Source: Forficula auricularia (lineage: Eukaryota > Arthropoda > Insecta > Dermaptera > Forficulidae). Taken from it: DNA of 64,000 bases. Shown here in pieces: positions 1-10,295 of this stretch; within the stretch, counting starts at the first letter, position 1, and the number at the start of each line of letters is the position of its first letter. Location of the stretch: contig JALMQS010000828.1 of assembly GCA_024734495.1 (NCBI GenBank), forward strand, positions 1,909,101 to 1,973,100, written 5' to 3'. Position numbers and translations under genes: made by a program. The notes beneath the pieces are model-generated. The model had not been told where the DNA came from. It saw nothing but the letters and a program-made list of their open reading frames with translations, and did no database searches.

Positions 1-330
1 CTCTAAATGTCTGGCATCCCATATCCTCAATTATTTGGTCGAAATATTTTGATCTGGGCCTTCACCTTTTCTTTCCCACCTCCCCCTCCAAGATATCCCT
101 AAGCAATCCCCCGCGTCTCAGTGTGTGCCCCATCATCTGACCCCTTCACTTCCACAAGGTTCTTCTTTCTCAGATTCTTCCAAGAACTTCTTCATTTGTA
201 ATTCTATCCATCCATTTGATATTCTTCTGTATCACCACATTTCGAAAGCTTCCAGTCTTTTTCTCTCCACTTCTCCAATTGTCCAGGTTTCACACCCATA
301 AATGGCTATGCTCCATACATATGTCTTCAA
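1..330 (-). pseudogene. Non-LTR retrotransposon RT, C-terminal fragment
   Basis: Read on the minus strand from about 330 down, the DNA encodes KTYVWSIAIYGCETWTIGE, then RKRLEAFEMW. These match the conserved segment after the reverse transcriptase core of many LINE polyproteins (the YG.ETW motif). An in-frame TGA follows, then the reading frame shifts to one giving ITNEEVLGRI. Near the window edge LEGEVGKKR and YFDQIIEDMGCQTF are still readable in another frame. It is a dead copy that runs off the left edge. A related copy lies at 13150-13660. The clade is not certain from this part alone (RTE-like or a related group). Confidence 0.7.
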
Positions 331-840
331 TAGCATCTTCCTGTTTTTAAGCTTTTTTATTGAACAGAGAGAAGTAAATAATAAAAATACAAACAAAAGA
401 CCTGGGAATATAAGTGAGAAGAAATTTATATTGAAAGTACAAGATCAAGAGAATCATGGAAATTAGTTAAGAGTCTGTGAATAAGTGAAAACAACAAGTG
501 AGGAATTTCTATTACAGAATGCAACAAGTGACGAATTTCTATTACAGAATGCATTTTAGACGAAGAATCATCATAAAAGTTTTGGGAAGTTTATTATAAT
601 AGATAAGAACACAATAGAAAAGCTTTAGCTAATAAAAAAGTTTTTTTCCGAAATGATTAATTAGTCTATATCTAGACACCTCCTAATTAATTATGTCACT
701 CAAAGTTCGAAGTGATTATTAGATATAAATAGTCCGTCCACTACAGAACCGTAAAATGAATAAAAAGAGGAAAGTCCAAATTCATATAGACATTAGGCAT
801 TAGCACGAATTCGGAGATAAGTGGCTAACCTTTGTCCTTT
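331..840. other. AT-rich intergenic stretch
   Basis: No gene is supported here. The only structure seen is the 30-bp tandem duplication at 492-551 (listed separately). The rest is AT-rich sequence with many short A and T runs. Confidence 0.5.
492..551. repeat. Tandem duplication, 2 x 30 bp
   Basis: Two adjacent 30-bp units (492-521 and 522-551) start CAACAAGTGA and end TTACAGAATG. They differ at one base (AGG versus ACG). This is a simple recent duplication with no visible function. Confidence 0.85.
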
Positions 841-844
841 AAAA

Positions 845-900
845 ACAATCGGTCCAGATACCCAAGATCCCGGGTTCGAATCCAGACTGAAACTTTTTCT
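845..900 (+). repeat. tRNA-like fragment (probable SINE head remnant)
   Basis: A perfect RNA polymerase III B-box, GGTTCGAATCC, lies near 874, preceded by a tRNA-like stretch with TGGCTAA in the A-box place. No complementary acceptor ends are seen, so it is not an intact tRNA. Similar B-box fragments occur at 22488-22571, 33123-33346 and 39125-39205, which fits tRNA-derived SINEs. Confidence 0.4.
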
Positions 901-904
901 CAAT

Positions 905-2030
905 AATAAAAATAATTTAAATTACTAATATCTTGGAAAAAATCGTTTTCACAGAAATGATTTATAGATACTTTTTTGTAGCCGATAGGCCTTCTATTTA
1001 CTCAAATTTTTTTTTAATTTTTGAAAAATTTCGAAAATACTATTAAAAAGTTTGAGATAAAGTACTTGAGAATAAAAAAATTAAAAACAAAACAAAACAT
1101 CACTTTCTTAGGAATTAACCAAACTTCTTAATCCAAAATTTCGTAATGTAATTATTCGTTCAACGGCCTAGCCATCATTTTGATTACACACACATATACA
1201 CGCATTTTTCGGTAAATATTATAAAGAATTTCACTTTTATTGGTCCTTTATGTATACATTAAGCACAAAATACATTTATAAAATAAAATAATATACCTTG
1301 AAATAAATTACAATACTGCTCAATATAATTATGAAGATGGACTATTTACTCCGGTCCCTTGTTCTCCTCGAGCGCATAGGGTGGGGTGGTCACAAAGAAC
1401 TGCAAAATTCATATGTGAACCCTAAAGCACTCTGTGTTTATGATCCAGGGTTCCTTGAGTTCTACCCAGCAGGTACAATGCCTGGGCGAGTTTCTTGTCC
1501 ACAGACACATTCTAAAAACCACTATTTTCGAGTCAGGGGTCTTTGAAACTAAAAGATCTTAACTTGGGTTTTTTCTCGAATACAACATTTCAATTACTTC
1601 TAATCGAATGGAAACGTAATAGAATTAAAAAAACAGTACATTTAATACAATTTATTAAGCTAAAGAAAAAAGAAGAAAGCTAAGTGTTTCGGGAAACCTT
1701 TACGGAAACAAAATGTTGATACAAAAATATTCAATTTCAATTTAGCTCTTGGGAGGCCCCAGGCACAATTCATTTTTGAGACGCCCTCTAAATATTTTCA
1801 CTAAATACACTAAATATTATCACAATAATTAAATTAAATATTTTGCTGAATTCTGAGGCTCCCTTGATTTATGAGGCCTCAAGGGCTTGTGCAGAAATCT
1901 GCCACTGAAAATTTTGTATTTGATTCTAAGATTTAAATAACAAACCTGATCTTTATTTATTTAAAATAGAAAGTCGATTCTCAATTTCATTTCTTTATTC
2001 ATTTTATTAAATATATATAATTTTTTTTTC
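905..2030. other. AT-rich region, possible intron
   Basis: No repeat family or gene is recognised. An open frame at 1331-1546 (+, 71 codons) resembles no family I know and I do not support it. If the exon at 2033 is real, this stretch is at least partly its upstream intron: the pyrimidine tract at 2021-2030 ends it. Confidence 0.4.
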
Positions 2031-2032
2031 AG

Positions 2033-2199
2033 GTCGCCGAAGAAACCGTAACCAGAACAATGAAAACCATTTAGACTTTAACCTGAACGGTGAAAGCAAT
2101 AGTGATGATGATGATGATGATTTTACATTATCAGGGGATGATCGAATAAATTCATCTGATAGTGCAGGCACAAACGATGAATTTGAAATATTTCTTTAA
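2033..2199 (+). CDS. Candidate 3'-terminal coding exon, acidic C-terminus
   Basis: A strong splice acceptor is visible: a run of nine T and CAG at 2021-2032. The exon starts with GT, which completes a codon from the previous exon (phase 1). From 2035 the frame stays open for 54 codons to TAA at 2197-2199. It starts RRRNRNQNNENHLDF, passes through a (GAT)n run coding six Asp, and ends TNDEFEIFL. The peptide is a basic start followed by an acidic, Ser/Asp-rich tail, typical of disordered protein C-termini. I do not recognise the protein. Upstream exons would lie left of the window or in the 905-2030 region. It could instead be a chance open frame with a microsatellite; the acceptor and the sensible composition favour a real exon. 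Confidence 0.5.
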
Positions 2200-2806
2200 C
2201 AATTGATTTAATTAGTCCTTATTCTTCCCAATGTATATTATTCTAAATAAGACTATTTCTTTGTATAAGACGGATATATGTTTATTATATAATTATAATA
2301 TATTATTTGTAAAAATAATATTTGAAGATCGATCTTCATATTCATATCTTTATAAAAAACATTGATTTATTCTGAATTTCTCTGGTAAATTAAAATATAT
2401 ATGTATTATATATATATATTTACATATTTTTATAAATATCTATCTATATATATTCTTAAATAATTATTTTAAAAAAGGCCTATAAATGAAACTATCAATC
2501 TGGTTAAATCAAAGAATCATTTATTTAATTTATTAAATAAAATAACATAAATCATAATTTCTAAAATTACCTCAATCTTACTTTCATTAAATATTCTAAA
2601 ACACTACAATAATTAAAATCTTTTAGTGAAATTAGAACTTTTTGATAAAAATACATTATGCACTATTAAATGTAGTATATTTATTATTAAATAACAAACA
2701 TATAATAAAAAATAGAAGAAGTTCTCATCTCAAATGAACAATGGGAATCAATCGAATACGCCATTATTCATAAATAAAATAAATATAAACCAATATATAA
2801 AATAAA
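2200..2806 (+). other. Possible 3' UTR / flanking AT-rich DNA
   Basis: If 2033-2199 is the last coding exon, its 3' UTR lies here. Several A-rich hexamers close to AATAAA occur (for example near 2240 and 2770), but in such AT-rich DNA they are weak evidence. A TA-dinucleotide-rich stretch lies at 2396-2450. No other gene is seen. Confidence 0.35.
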
Positions 2807-2809
2807 TAA

Positions 2810-3070
2810 GGCTAGGCACACACAGTCGATTTTAGTCAACCCAACAATTTAGTTGGGTTGGTTTGAAATCGTGATGAATTATCAATTTATAACCAACTCT
2901 AATTAACTAACTAAGCTCGATTTTTTTACCATAAGTGCTCATCAATCACTTTTGATTAAATAATCGAGTTGATCTGCAGTTGTGCTGTGTATGCACTTAC
3001 ATTAAACTTAATATATTTATGTCCATCAACTAAACTATCGGTCGACTGAAAATCGACTGTGTGCCTAGCC
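2810..3070. mobile_element. PIF/Harbinger-like MITE, 261 bp
   Basis: Terminal inverted repeats of about 28 bp begin GGCTAGGCACACACAG on the left and are mirrored by CTGTGTGCCTAGCC on the right. The element is flanked on both sides by TAA (2807-2809 and 3071-3073), the 3-bp target duplication typical of PIF/Harbinger. An inner hairpin (CAACCCAAC / GTTGGGTTG) lies at about 2839-2863. There is no coding capacity. The superfamily rests only on TSD length and sequence. Confidence 0.7.
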
Positions 3071-3073
3071 TAA

Positions 3074-4017
3074 ATAATGCATTATGTGGTTTTTACCAAA
3101 AAGTTTTAATAAACAACCATCAAAGCTTTAATAAATTTACAAAATCTCTTATTACCAGATTCTCAAACAAAGCCATTTTAATTTTTTTTATTTTAAATCA
3201 CTGGATTTCTTAATTTCTCTATATAATATCATATATAATAAATAACATAAACATAATATTTATCTTATATTGTATTACCTAATTTCTTTGATAAAATCTT
3301 TGATTTACTAGATTTTCACTTATTCCTTTAAAGGGCTTGATAAAGTCTAAATTAGAATCAATCAAAAAATCATTGGTAAAATAATAAATTAGTTAATAGA
3401 AATGGCAGTTCAATAATTATATAAAGAAAAAAATGGAATATTTAATATAAAGAAATTGTTTCAATTTTTTCATCTATAATTTTTGAAAGAAAAATCTTAT
3501 GATAATACAAATTTTAAAAAATTTTTTTTTATAAAATATTCCTGATTTATTGTCGTGATTGGTGAATATAAATATATTAAATATAAAGCTGTAATTTATT
3601 TCTAATTAAGTTTTTATTAAAAAATAAAAATAAATTATTTAAAAAATATAACAATCTTAAATTCCATTCCATGCAAAACAAACAAAAAAAAACAAGAAAA
3701 TATCGAAGTCAAGTATTTTTTATTATATAGAATAATTATATAATTTGGATTTTGCCAATAGAATTTGAGTTTTTAATTTATATTGAACAATCAACAAAAT
3801 AATGCACTTATTCTATATTAAATAAATTAAAAAAATGTGTCTTCTGCTTAATATAATTGTTAAATTTTTTAACGTCACTTTCAGGAGAGAAAGTGGATTG
3901 TATGAGAAAATGTTTAAGGAAAAATGCCAACTAATTATTTGATTACTTCGGTGGAAACTTTTACCTATTTGCCTTAAATTTATGGTAGTTGGCTAGTTTA
4001 TAATGAAAGAAAATCAT
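3074..4017. other. AT-rich region without recognised features
   Basis: Long A and T runs and no open frame of note. Nothing is supported here. Confidence 0.5.
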
Positions 4018-4031
4018 ATACAATTTTATTG

Positions 4032-4279
4032 AAGGAGACAATAAAAGAGTGTGTCTTCTGCTGGAATTATAAATTTTATTTATTTATAACGAGACTATAG
4101 TTTCGAGGGCTTTGCCCTCTTCATCAGTCTATTACAATGGATTCACAGGAATTAATTTATGAAACTATAGTCTCATTATAAATAAATAAAAATTATAATT
4201 CCAGCAGAAGACACACTCTTTATTGTCTCCTTCAATATATAAAAATTCTGCTACTCTCGGCTCAAAAACTTTCAATTTA
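4032..4279. mobile_element. Penelope-derived foldback insertion A, 248 bp
   Basis: Flanked by a perfect 14-bp target duplication, ATACAATTTTATTG (4018-4031 and 4280-4293). Two arms of about 60 bp face each other: AAGGAGACAATAAA... at the left and its complement ending TATTGTCTCCTTCA at about 4237. Between them is a hammerhead motif on the minus strand. The right end carries CTGCTACTCTCGGC, a terminus shared with insertions B, F and G. No protein is encoded. The hammerhead, the 11-16-bp TSDs and the inverted arms are known features of Penelope-like elements. Confidence 0.75.
4093..4127 (-). ncRNA. Hammerhead ribozyme motif (type I-like), complete core
   Basis: On the minus strand: CTGATGA (4127-4121), a perfect 6-bp stem II GAGGGC/GCCCTC with a 3-nt loop, GAAA (4104-4101), a minimal stem III CTATAG, then UC with the predicted cut after 4093. 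All invariant core bases are present. Stem I partners are short and contain an internal loop, as in Penelope hammerheads. Activity is not shown by sequence alone. Confidence 0.8.
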
Positions 4280-4293
4280 ATACAATTTTATTG

Positions 4294-7200
4294 TATTTAA
4301 AGACCTGAGAAATATTTACAATTCGTCACCCTTGTGCCAAAAACACGAATGTGTATAAACCTTTTTTTTAAATTATTGCTATTTGAAAATTTTATAAATC
4401 AGTATTTACTTATTTTTGTTAATATCGGGAAATCGATTCGTTTGAGGTTCATTTAATCATTATATCAAATCCGTGTCCCTGGCATAGAAAGTTTGTCAAA
4501 AATTAAATTGATAAACAACTTTAGTGAAAAATCAGAAAAATTTACACATTTGTGATTTTGGCATAAAGATCAAGAATTAGAAAGGAATGTACCATATATG
4601 ACTTATTAAGTACATTCAAAATAATTAATAATGAAACTAATTCAAATGGAAAAGAAAGTATTTGTCATAGTATAATGTAGTTATAGTTGCAGTTGCCAGT
4701 AACTCGACTCTAAGGTTGAGTAACCCTTGTTATAATAGTTGAAGCTGCTTCCGGTGCTCACGGGTAACGCCTTTGAAATGACGAACCTGTGGGGACTAAG
4801 ACAAATGCTGGGTCTTGAATACAAGCGGTTTAAAGACTTAATAACAAAGTCTAAGTATTTACAATAACCCTCTAACATAGCGCTATTTTGATTCTAATTT
4901 TTTTTTATCCCAAAGTTCAATTTTATGCACTGTAGTAGAATCCAATTTCTTCTCGACCAGATTTATTTAAATAGTCTACACTTTTTTCTGAGTTGCATGC
5001 ACAATCGATCAGATATTAAACGAAAATATATAGTCCAAAGATTGAAATTATTGGTAGATTTTATAAAGATATGAGAGATGCTTGCAATTGCTTGTGCTAA
5101 CAAACTGAATAAAAGTACGAGAATTTCGAAATGTAATTGGAAAGAACTCTATAACTATAAGGAAAATGTAAGATAGGAATCAATTGAGAATTGAGAAAAA
5201 AATTGAGAAGCATAAATACGAAATGCAATGACTTACAGAAAAGATGAAAGATAGGCACTACTTGTGATTGTGAGAATGGGAAAAGAGGAATTGATAATAG
5301 AAACTTACTATACTGGAAATGGAGATGGGCCGGGAATGAGATAGAGTAAGAATGGGAAATGATATTGAAAAAAAATTGAAAAGAGATGCAGACAGACGTT
5401 CGTGTGAGAATAGCAATAGCGAGTCAGACCCCATATCGAGGGATCCATACCGTATAACTCGCTAAATACTTGGGATATGAAATACTTCCGTATTTCTTTT
5501 GATAAGTATGGAATGAGTGAATTTTCCTATAATTTTAAGTTAAGCCATTTCTAAACGCCGACAGGTACAATCACCTAATGACGGCCAATTTGGAGCTCTT
5601 ATACACCGTTATTTAAAATCATATTAAATTAAAAAAATTTAAACTAATTCTGGTTGAGGAGATCATTATAGTGATACCTCACACTGCCTGATATAACATA
5701 TTTTTCATTTTTTATTCCACATAAAATTAAAACCTCATCAAAATAATCATTATTAAAATTTTCATACGATTTTTGATTTCACGGAAATAAAATACATAAT
5801 ATAACTTGAAAATTTCAAGTTTCTATCTTACATAGTTTACGAACTACAATACAGTCATTTAGATTTAGACAGATATTGTACATCGGGTGCCGTTTTACCA
5901 TTTTACGGAACCCCACCAAAAAATAACATTTTTGAATGAATATCAATACCGTTCAACCCGTAAGACAAGCAAGCTCTGTTTGCCGAGCGTACCGATTAAT
6001 AGTTTTTCACGTTTCAGGCATAAATAAAGAACAACAAAATGAGTCAATTCATTTGCGACCCTCCGTCCCTTATTAAACAACAAAAGGTTTATACTAGAAC
6101 TGCGTCGGAGGTTATTCACTTAGTAAACTCTTTTCTATTTCATCATTAGTAAAATATTCCACGTGGATTCAATTATAGTACAATTGTTAGCTGAAAACAT
6201 GACCTTGTCACTCACGTCTAAATTATGTTAATTAATTATCCATATGAGGAAATCTTGAAAGGCTTAAATATTCATTTTGTTGGCGTTTTCAATGTACAAA
6301 ATAATCGAACAATATATAATTCATGAAAATAGAAAATAAAATGAAGAAAACTGAAAACTTTTTCAAAATCAAGGGAACAGAGTCCCTGATAATAAATTTA
6401 AATTTAATAAACTTTTCAAAATTTATTTCTAAGTCTTGCTAGTTTGTCTATAACTTTTTCTTTATAAGAACAGAAAGATAATTTTTGTATTTTTATACCG
6501 CAATTTCTGAAACTAGAAAGGTCAAAATATAATTCTTCGTTTTGGAATAAAAATATTTTGTTAGCAGAAATTAGTGATTTTCTTGTAATTTTCTGAATAT
6601 TATGTACTTATTTTCAATAACAAGCAATATTTAACAAATTTGAGAAGGACCTTCTCCAATTTCAACACCACTGTTGTTCATGTTTTTGTATAGTCAAATC
6701 TTGGAATCAATTTTTTACTCACATCAACCATGCTTATTTTCTTAAGATTTTGCATTATATCAAATTTAATTAGGCTTTCCCCAAGTTTCAACTCCTCCCC
6801 TCCCAGTGTTTTTTTTTGTTTAAGCCTTTTCAAATATTGGGATCCATTTTAGGGCCATATTTAGCCAACCAATCTTCTCGATAATTTGTAAACATATTTT
6901 ATTAAATTTTAGCCAGTTCTCCCATAAATTAAGGGACGGCGTTTTTTTTTGTATACTCAAATCTTGGTATTAATTTTTGACCCACTTCCACTCGGCGGAT
7001 TTTATTGGAAATTCCTAAACTCGCTCCTAGAAATTAGACAACAGTGCGTCTTGAGTACATAAAAGTTTACTTTTTGAGAGATCCATTTTTTAGAAAGTTC
7101 AATTCTAGAATGATTGACGAAGCCACAGTGCTGCAATTAGTTGGGAGTGAGGAAGAATCGGCGGCGTTACATTGAATGGGATTAGAAGTTTGATTAATAG

Positions 7201-7560
7201 GGTCGTTTATATGTATTGAGAAAAGCGTGTGGGAATTTATTTTTCATTAGGAAACTCAAGTATTTGTAGAAAAAGATTTCCATTGAAAATATGTATTCTT
7301 AATACTATCTTTAAATAAGAAATGAGATTAGTGTGTATTCAAAAATCAATCTTAGCTGATGCAAATTAGTAACTGATAAAAGAAAACATTAATTTAGATC
7401 CGAAAGATCCGGCCTTGTCACCATAGTGGGGACGGGGGCCCTATCCTGGCCGCGAAAGGGCCAAGTTTTTCATTAAACTACCTAAAAACTCTCTTTCACA
7501 TGAATAACGGGGTATCTTATCCCCTTTTCTTCCCCTTACATTTTCACATAAACCATTTTA
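4294..7560. other. Long intergenic region, no gene supported
   Basis: No coding region is supported; the 65-codon minus-strand frame at 4681-4878 has no family signal. Near 5790-5960 there is a diverged copy of a dispersed repeat also seen at about 50360-50470 (shared phrase TAGTTTACGAACTACA). A short GC-rich island, GACGGGGGCCCTATCCTGG, lies near 7429. I recognise nothing else. Confidence 0.45.
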
Positions 7561-7939
7561 TTTTCTTTCATAAAAAAGTAAAAATTAAAATAATTATTAA
7601 ATCCATCCATTACCAAGCGAGATGACTCCTAAGAAAAGAATGTTACTAATTACCATAATTTAAATTTTTTATTTAATATAATAAATTAATTCAATGTTGA
7701 TGAATGTGTGGAAGCATTATGGCTCTTGTCTATGGTCGAAACGTTGCGGTGGACCAATGCCTCCACAATATTGTTCTAGGCATCTAGGCGGATCTTTAAT
7801 AGCTATAATATAATAATCGGCCACCGATATTCGTTATATTTATCTCAGAGAAAAAAATCTAATATTAATTTGATTCACATAAATTAACTTTCACAAAAAA
7901 AAAGAATAAAGATGAAAATAATTATTAAATTCATCGATT

Positions 7940-8173
7940 GAAGGAGACAATAAAAGAGTGTGTCTTCTGCTGGAATTATAAATTTTATTTATTTATAACA
8001 TAAATTAATTCCTGTGAATACATTGTAATAGACTGATGAAGAGGGCAAAACCCTCGAAACTATAGTCTCGTTATAAATAAATAAAATGTATAATTCCAGC
8101 AGAAGACACACTCTTTTATTGTCTCCTTCAATATATAAAAATTCTGCTACTCTCGGCAAAAACTTTCAATTTA
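7940..8173. mobile_element. Penelope-derived foldback insertion B, 234 bp
   Basis: Flanked by a perfect 16-bp target duplication, ATTAAATTCATCGATT (7924-7939 and 8174-8189). The outer arms are the same as in insertion A, and the right terminus CTGCTACTCTCGGC is in the same place. The interior, including the hammerhead, is in the opposite orientation to A. A stretch present in A (GAAACTATAGTCTC of the incomplete half) is missing here. Confidence 0.75.
8033..8067 (+). ncRNA. Hammerhead ribozyme motif, complete core
   Basis: Plus strand: CTGATGA (8033-8039), stem II GAGGG/CCCTC (8041-8045 with 8051-8055), GAAA (8056-8059), minimal stem III CTATAG, UC with the predicted cut after 8067. All invariant core bases are present. 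It lies inside insertion B. Confidence 0.8.
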
Positions 8174-8281
8174 ATTAAATTCATCGATTAAGAATCGAGA
8201 TGACTCCTAAAAAAAGGAAGGTAGTAATGACCATAATTTAATTTTATTATGCAATATAATTAAATTAATTCAAATATGAAG

Positions 8282-8818
8282 AGTCTATGGAAGCAATATC
8301 TAATCTTCTTGCCAAATTGACCTCCGACGGCCTTGCGCCGAAACTCTGTAAGTTGTTCGAAAGTTTTCTTTCAGATCGTAGTATTAAGGTTGTCATCGAT
8401 GGAACATCATCTTCCTCCTTCCATACCAACGCTGGAGTTCCTCAGGTATCAGTTATGTCCCCTAGGCTCTTTCTTATCTAAATCAACGACCTTCTAAACT
8501 TGCCCTCCCACCGGGTAAAACTCAGCACTCCTTCGCGGTTAAATTGGATAAAAGCTAAAGCAACGCTTTCTCCAACTCTTTTATCCCTATGACCTCCAGA
8601 GACTGGAACTCACTTCCAGCCACCGTCTTCCCTGCAACTTATAACCTTCAGCTGTTTAAGACACACATCCACAGATACCTTCAACTCCTACCCAGCCCAT
8701 AAAATCCCCACTTCTTCTTTTCACGATGGAGGGGCCAACCCAGGCCTTTAGAGGATGCACCTTTTTGGTGTATCTCCTTCTCACATCAATATCATTAAAA
8801 AAAATAAAAAAATAAAAT
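8282..8818 (+). pseudogene. CR1/Jockey-like LINE, internally deleted fragment
   Basis: Codes for LLAKLTSDGLAPKLCKLFE, then SDRSIKVVIDGTSSSSFH and GVPQVSVMSPRLFLI. This is the RT segment around the GVPQGSVLSP motif, with Gly changed to Val. After about 8515 the sequence jumps to the 3' end of the same family: HPFAVKLDK-like, then DWNSLP-like DNA in shifted frames, so the central RT and thumb parts are deleted. It ends in a 3' UTR shared with 14240-15135 (CACCTTTTTGGTGTATCTCC) and an A-rich (AATAAA-like) tail at 8796-8818. It is inserted in the second unit of the 7565-8885 duplication. Confidence 0.75.
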
Positions 8819-9138
8819 ATGGCCCTTGTCTATGGTCGAGACGTAACGGTGGACCGATGCCTCCATAATATTATTGTAGGTGGGATTCTCAAGTGATTCT
8901 TAGAATTGCGCAGAGTTGTACCCAGATTTCCTGAAGAGTTATTGTCTAGCCTGATGCTTTTAAAAATGGGCAGAGAATTACCCTAGTCGTAATCTACTTT
9001 GGATTATGTCCGCGCCATCTCATAGTATAGTAATATTTTTTTATTCATTAAGGCTGGGCTTTTATCAATATGACTTAAAAGTATGACCAACTTTTTATTT
9101 ATTTCAGTAGTGATAAAGTAAACTTATGATTTTTTAAA

Positions 9139-9345
9139 TGAGGCGTCCAAAAGCAGAGTGGACCAACCCACACATCTCATTTTGATAAAACTAAATAGAC
9201 AGTGTGGTCCAAACTTAGTTTTTAAACACCCTTCTAGATTACAGCACAGGTACCTGGTTTTGCCTCGAAACTTTACCTCTATTTTGCTGGATTTATTATA
9301 AAAAAACCAAAAGTGGGTTGGTCCAATCTACTTTTGAACGCCTCA
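9139..9345. mobile_element. MITE with 33-bp terminal inverted repeats, 207 bp
   Basis: The left end TGAGGCGTCCAAAAGCAGAG is mirrored by the right end, whose complement reads TGAGGCGTTCAAAAGTAGA. Both continue into TGGACCAACCCAC. No coding capacity. The target duplication is unclear, so the superfamily is not assigned. Confidence 0.75.
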
Positions 9346-10064
9346 TAGGTATCAAGTATAGGATAACATTTTAAGATTTTTTGCTTACGCATGTTGGGAC
9401 CCCTCTAGCCCTGTATCATTGCTACAACTGCTCTTTGATGGATCAGCGAGTCAAGGAGTCGGTAAGTGCTGGTACGTCTGTTAGTATGATAGCTCGTTGA
9501 GGATCAAAACGATGGGTATTTTTAATAAGCTAAATAGGCAGGGTCGTGGAAAGAAAAGAAGAAAATTGTCCTGGGGGGGGGGGGGGACTTTTCAACCAGG
9601 GATGCCGTCAAAAAAAACGAACCATTCATTTTTACTTTATTCAATGAGAATCATGGAGAAAGTATTGTAATTATTTTAAATTTCATTTTATTCTTCGCTC
9701 ATGTTTACAAAATTTATCCATAACCGCATGATATAATTTTTCGTTATTTTTTTATAAGTACTTAATATTTTTTTCAATTGTTATAATGACAAGTGCGGAC
9801 ATGCGGACATCCTATCTTTACTTTAAATTCTTCTGGAGTATGTTTTAATTCTTTTCAAAATTGAAAATCATCGTTCAAACGACTCGCTCGTATAGCCTTT
9901 GGCGGCCCTCTTGCCAGGACGCTACGCTTACTCCCCCCCCCCCCCGAAAACCCCACCACACTCGAAGAACCCTCACCCCTGTACCCTCCAAACCCCCACC
10001 CTGCACCCCAACCCCATTCCACCTCCGCACCCCACTACGCACCTTCCCCCATTCCACGTAAGTT
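9346..10064. other. Intergenic DNA with G14 and C13 runs
   Basis: A run of 14 G lies at 9573-9586 and of 13 C at 9933-9945. A C-rich, Pro-coding-looking stretch follows to about 10050; open frames over it arise from composition, not from a gene. A fragment near 13660-13840 resembles 9590-9830 (shared ACCATTCATTTTT-like and ATTCTTCGC phrases), so this is probably old dispersed repeat. Confidence 0.45.
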
Positions 10065-10270
10065 AGAAGACATCTGATCCAAATATGAAATTTCATAATA
10101 AACCCTTCTGCCGTTTTTACTTGAATCGTGAGAAACTTTTCGCGGAACCCATGCAAACATACATACATACACACAGACAGGAATTTTGTTGAGGGTGTTT
10201 TCGTTCATTACTTTCTTTGAAACGTATGCAACCAAAATTTGGCGTGATTTGGACCAATGTACAGACAAAA
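10065..10270. repeat. Dispersed repeat, also at 52355-52573
   Basis: Shares phrases such as AGTTAGAAGACATCTGATCC, GAATTTTGTTGAGGGTG, AACCAAAATTTGGCGTGATT and AATGTACAGACAAAACCT with 52355-52573, in the same orientation. It contains a short (CATA)n stretch. Both copies end at the same phrase, directly beside another mobile element. Confidence 0.75.
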
Positions 10271-10295
10271 CCTTAATTATATATATATAGATAGA

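Larger units (their letters stand above)
7565..8885 (+). repeat. Direct duplication, second copy split by two insertions
   Basis: Unit 1 (about 7570-7790) and unit 2 share in order: AATAATTATTAAATTCATC-like sequence, GAGATGACTCCTAA, TATGGAAGCA-like sequence, then TTGTCTATGGTCGA and GGTGGACC.ATGCCTCC. In unit 2 these pieces are separated by Penelope insertion B (7940-8173) and by a LINE fragment (about 8282-8818). Remove both and the two units align end to end. The function of the unit is unknown. Confidence 0.75.

Noticed and set aside
845..900. Intact tRNA gene
   Set aside because: B-box is perfect but acceptor ends do not pair and the anticodon arm is not convincing.
2101..2130. The (GAT)n run taken as a SINE/RTE tail
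   Set aside because: It lies in frame inside the candidate exon, and no tRNA head or LINE sequence is next to it.
9861..10174. Overlapping Pro-rich and Gly-rich frames on both strands
   Set aside because: They follow a C-rich stretch with a 13-C run; both strands open because of composition.
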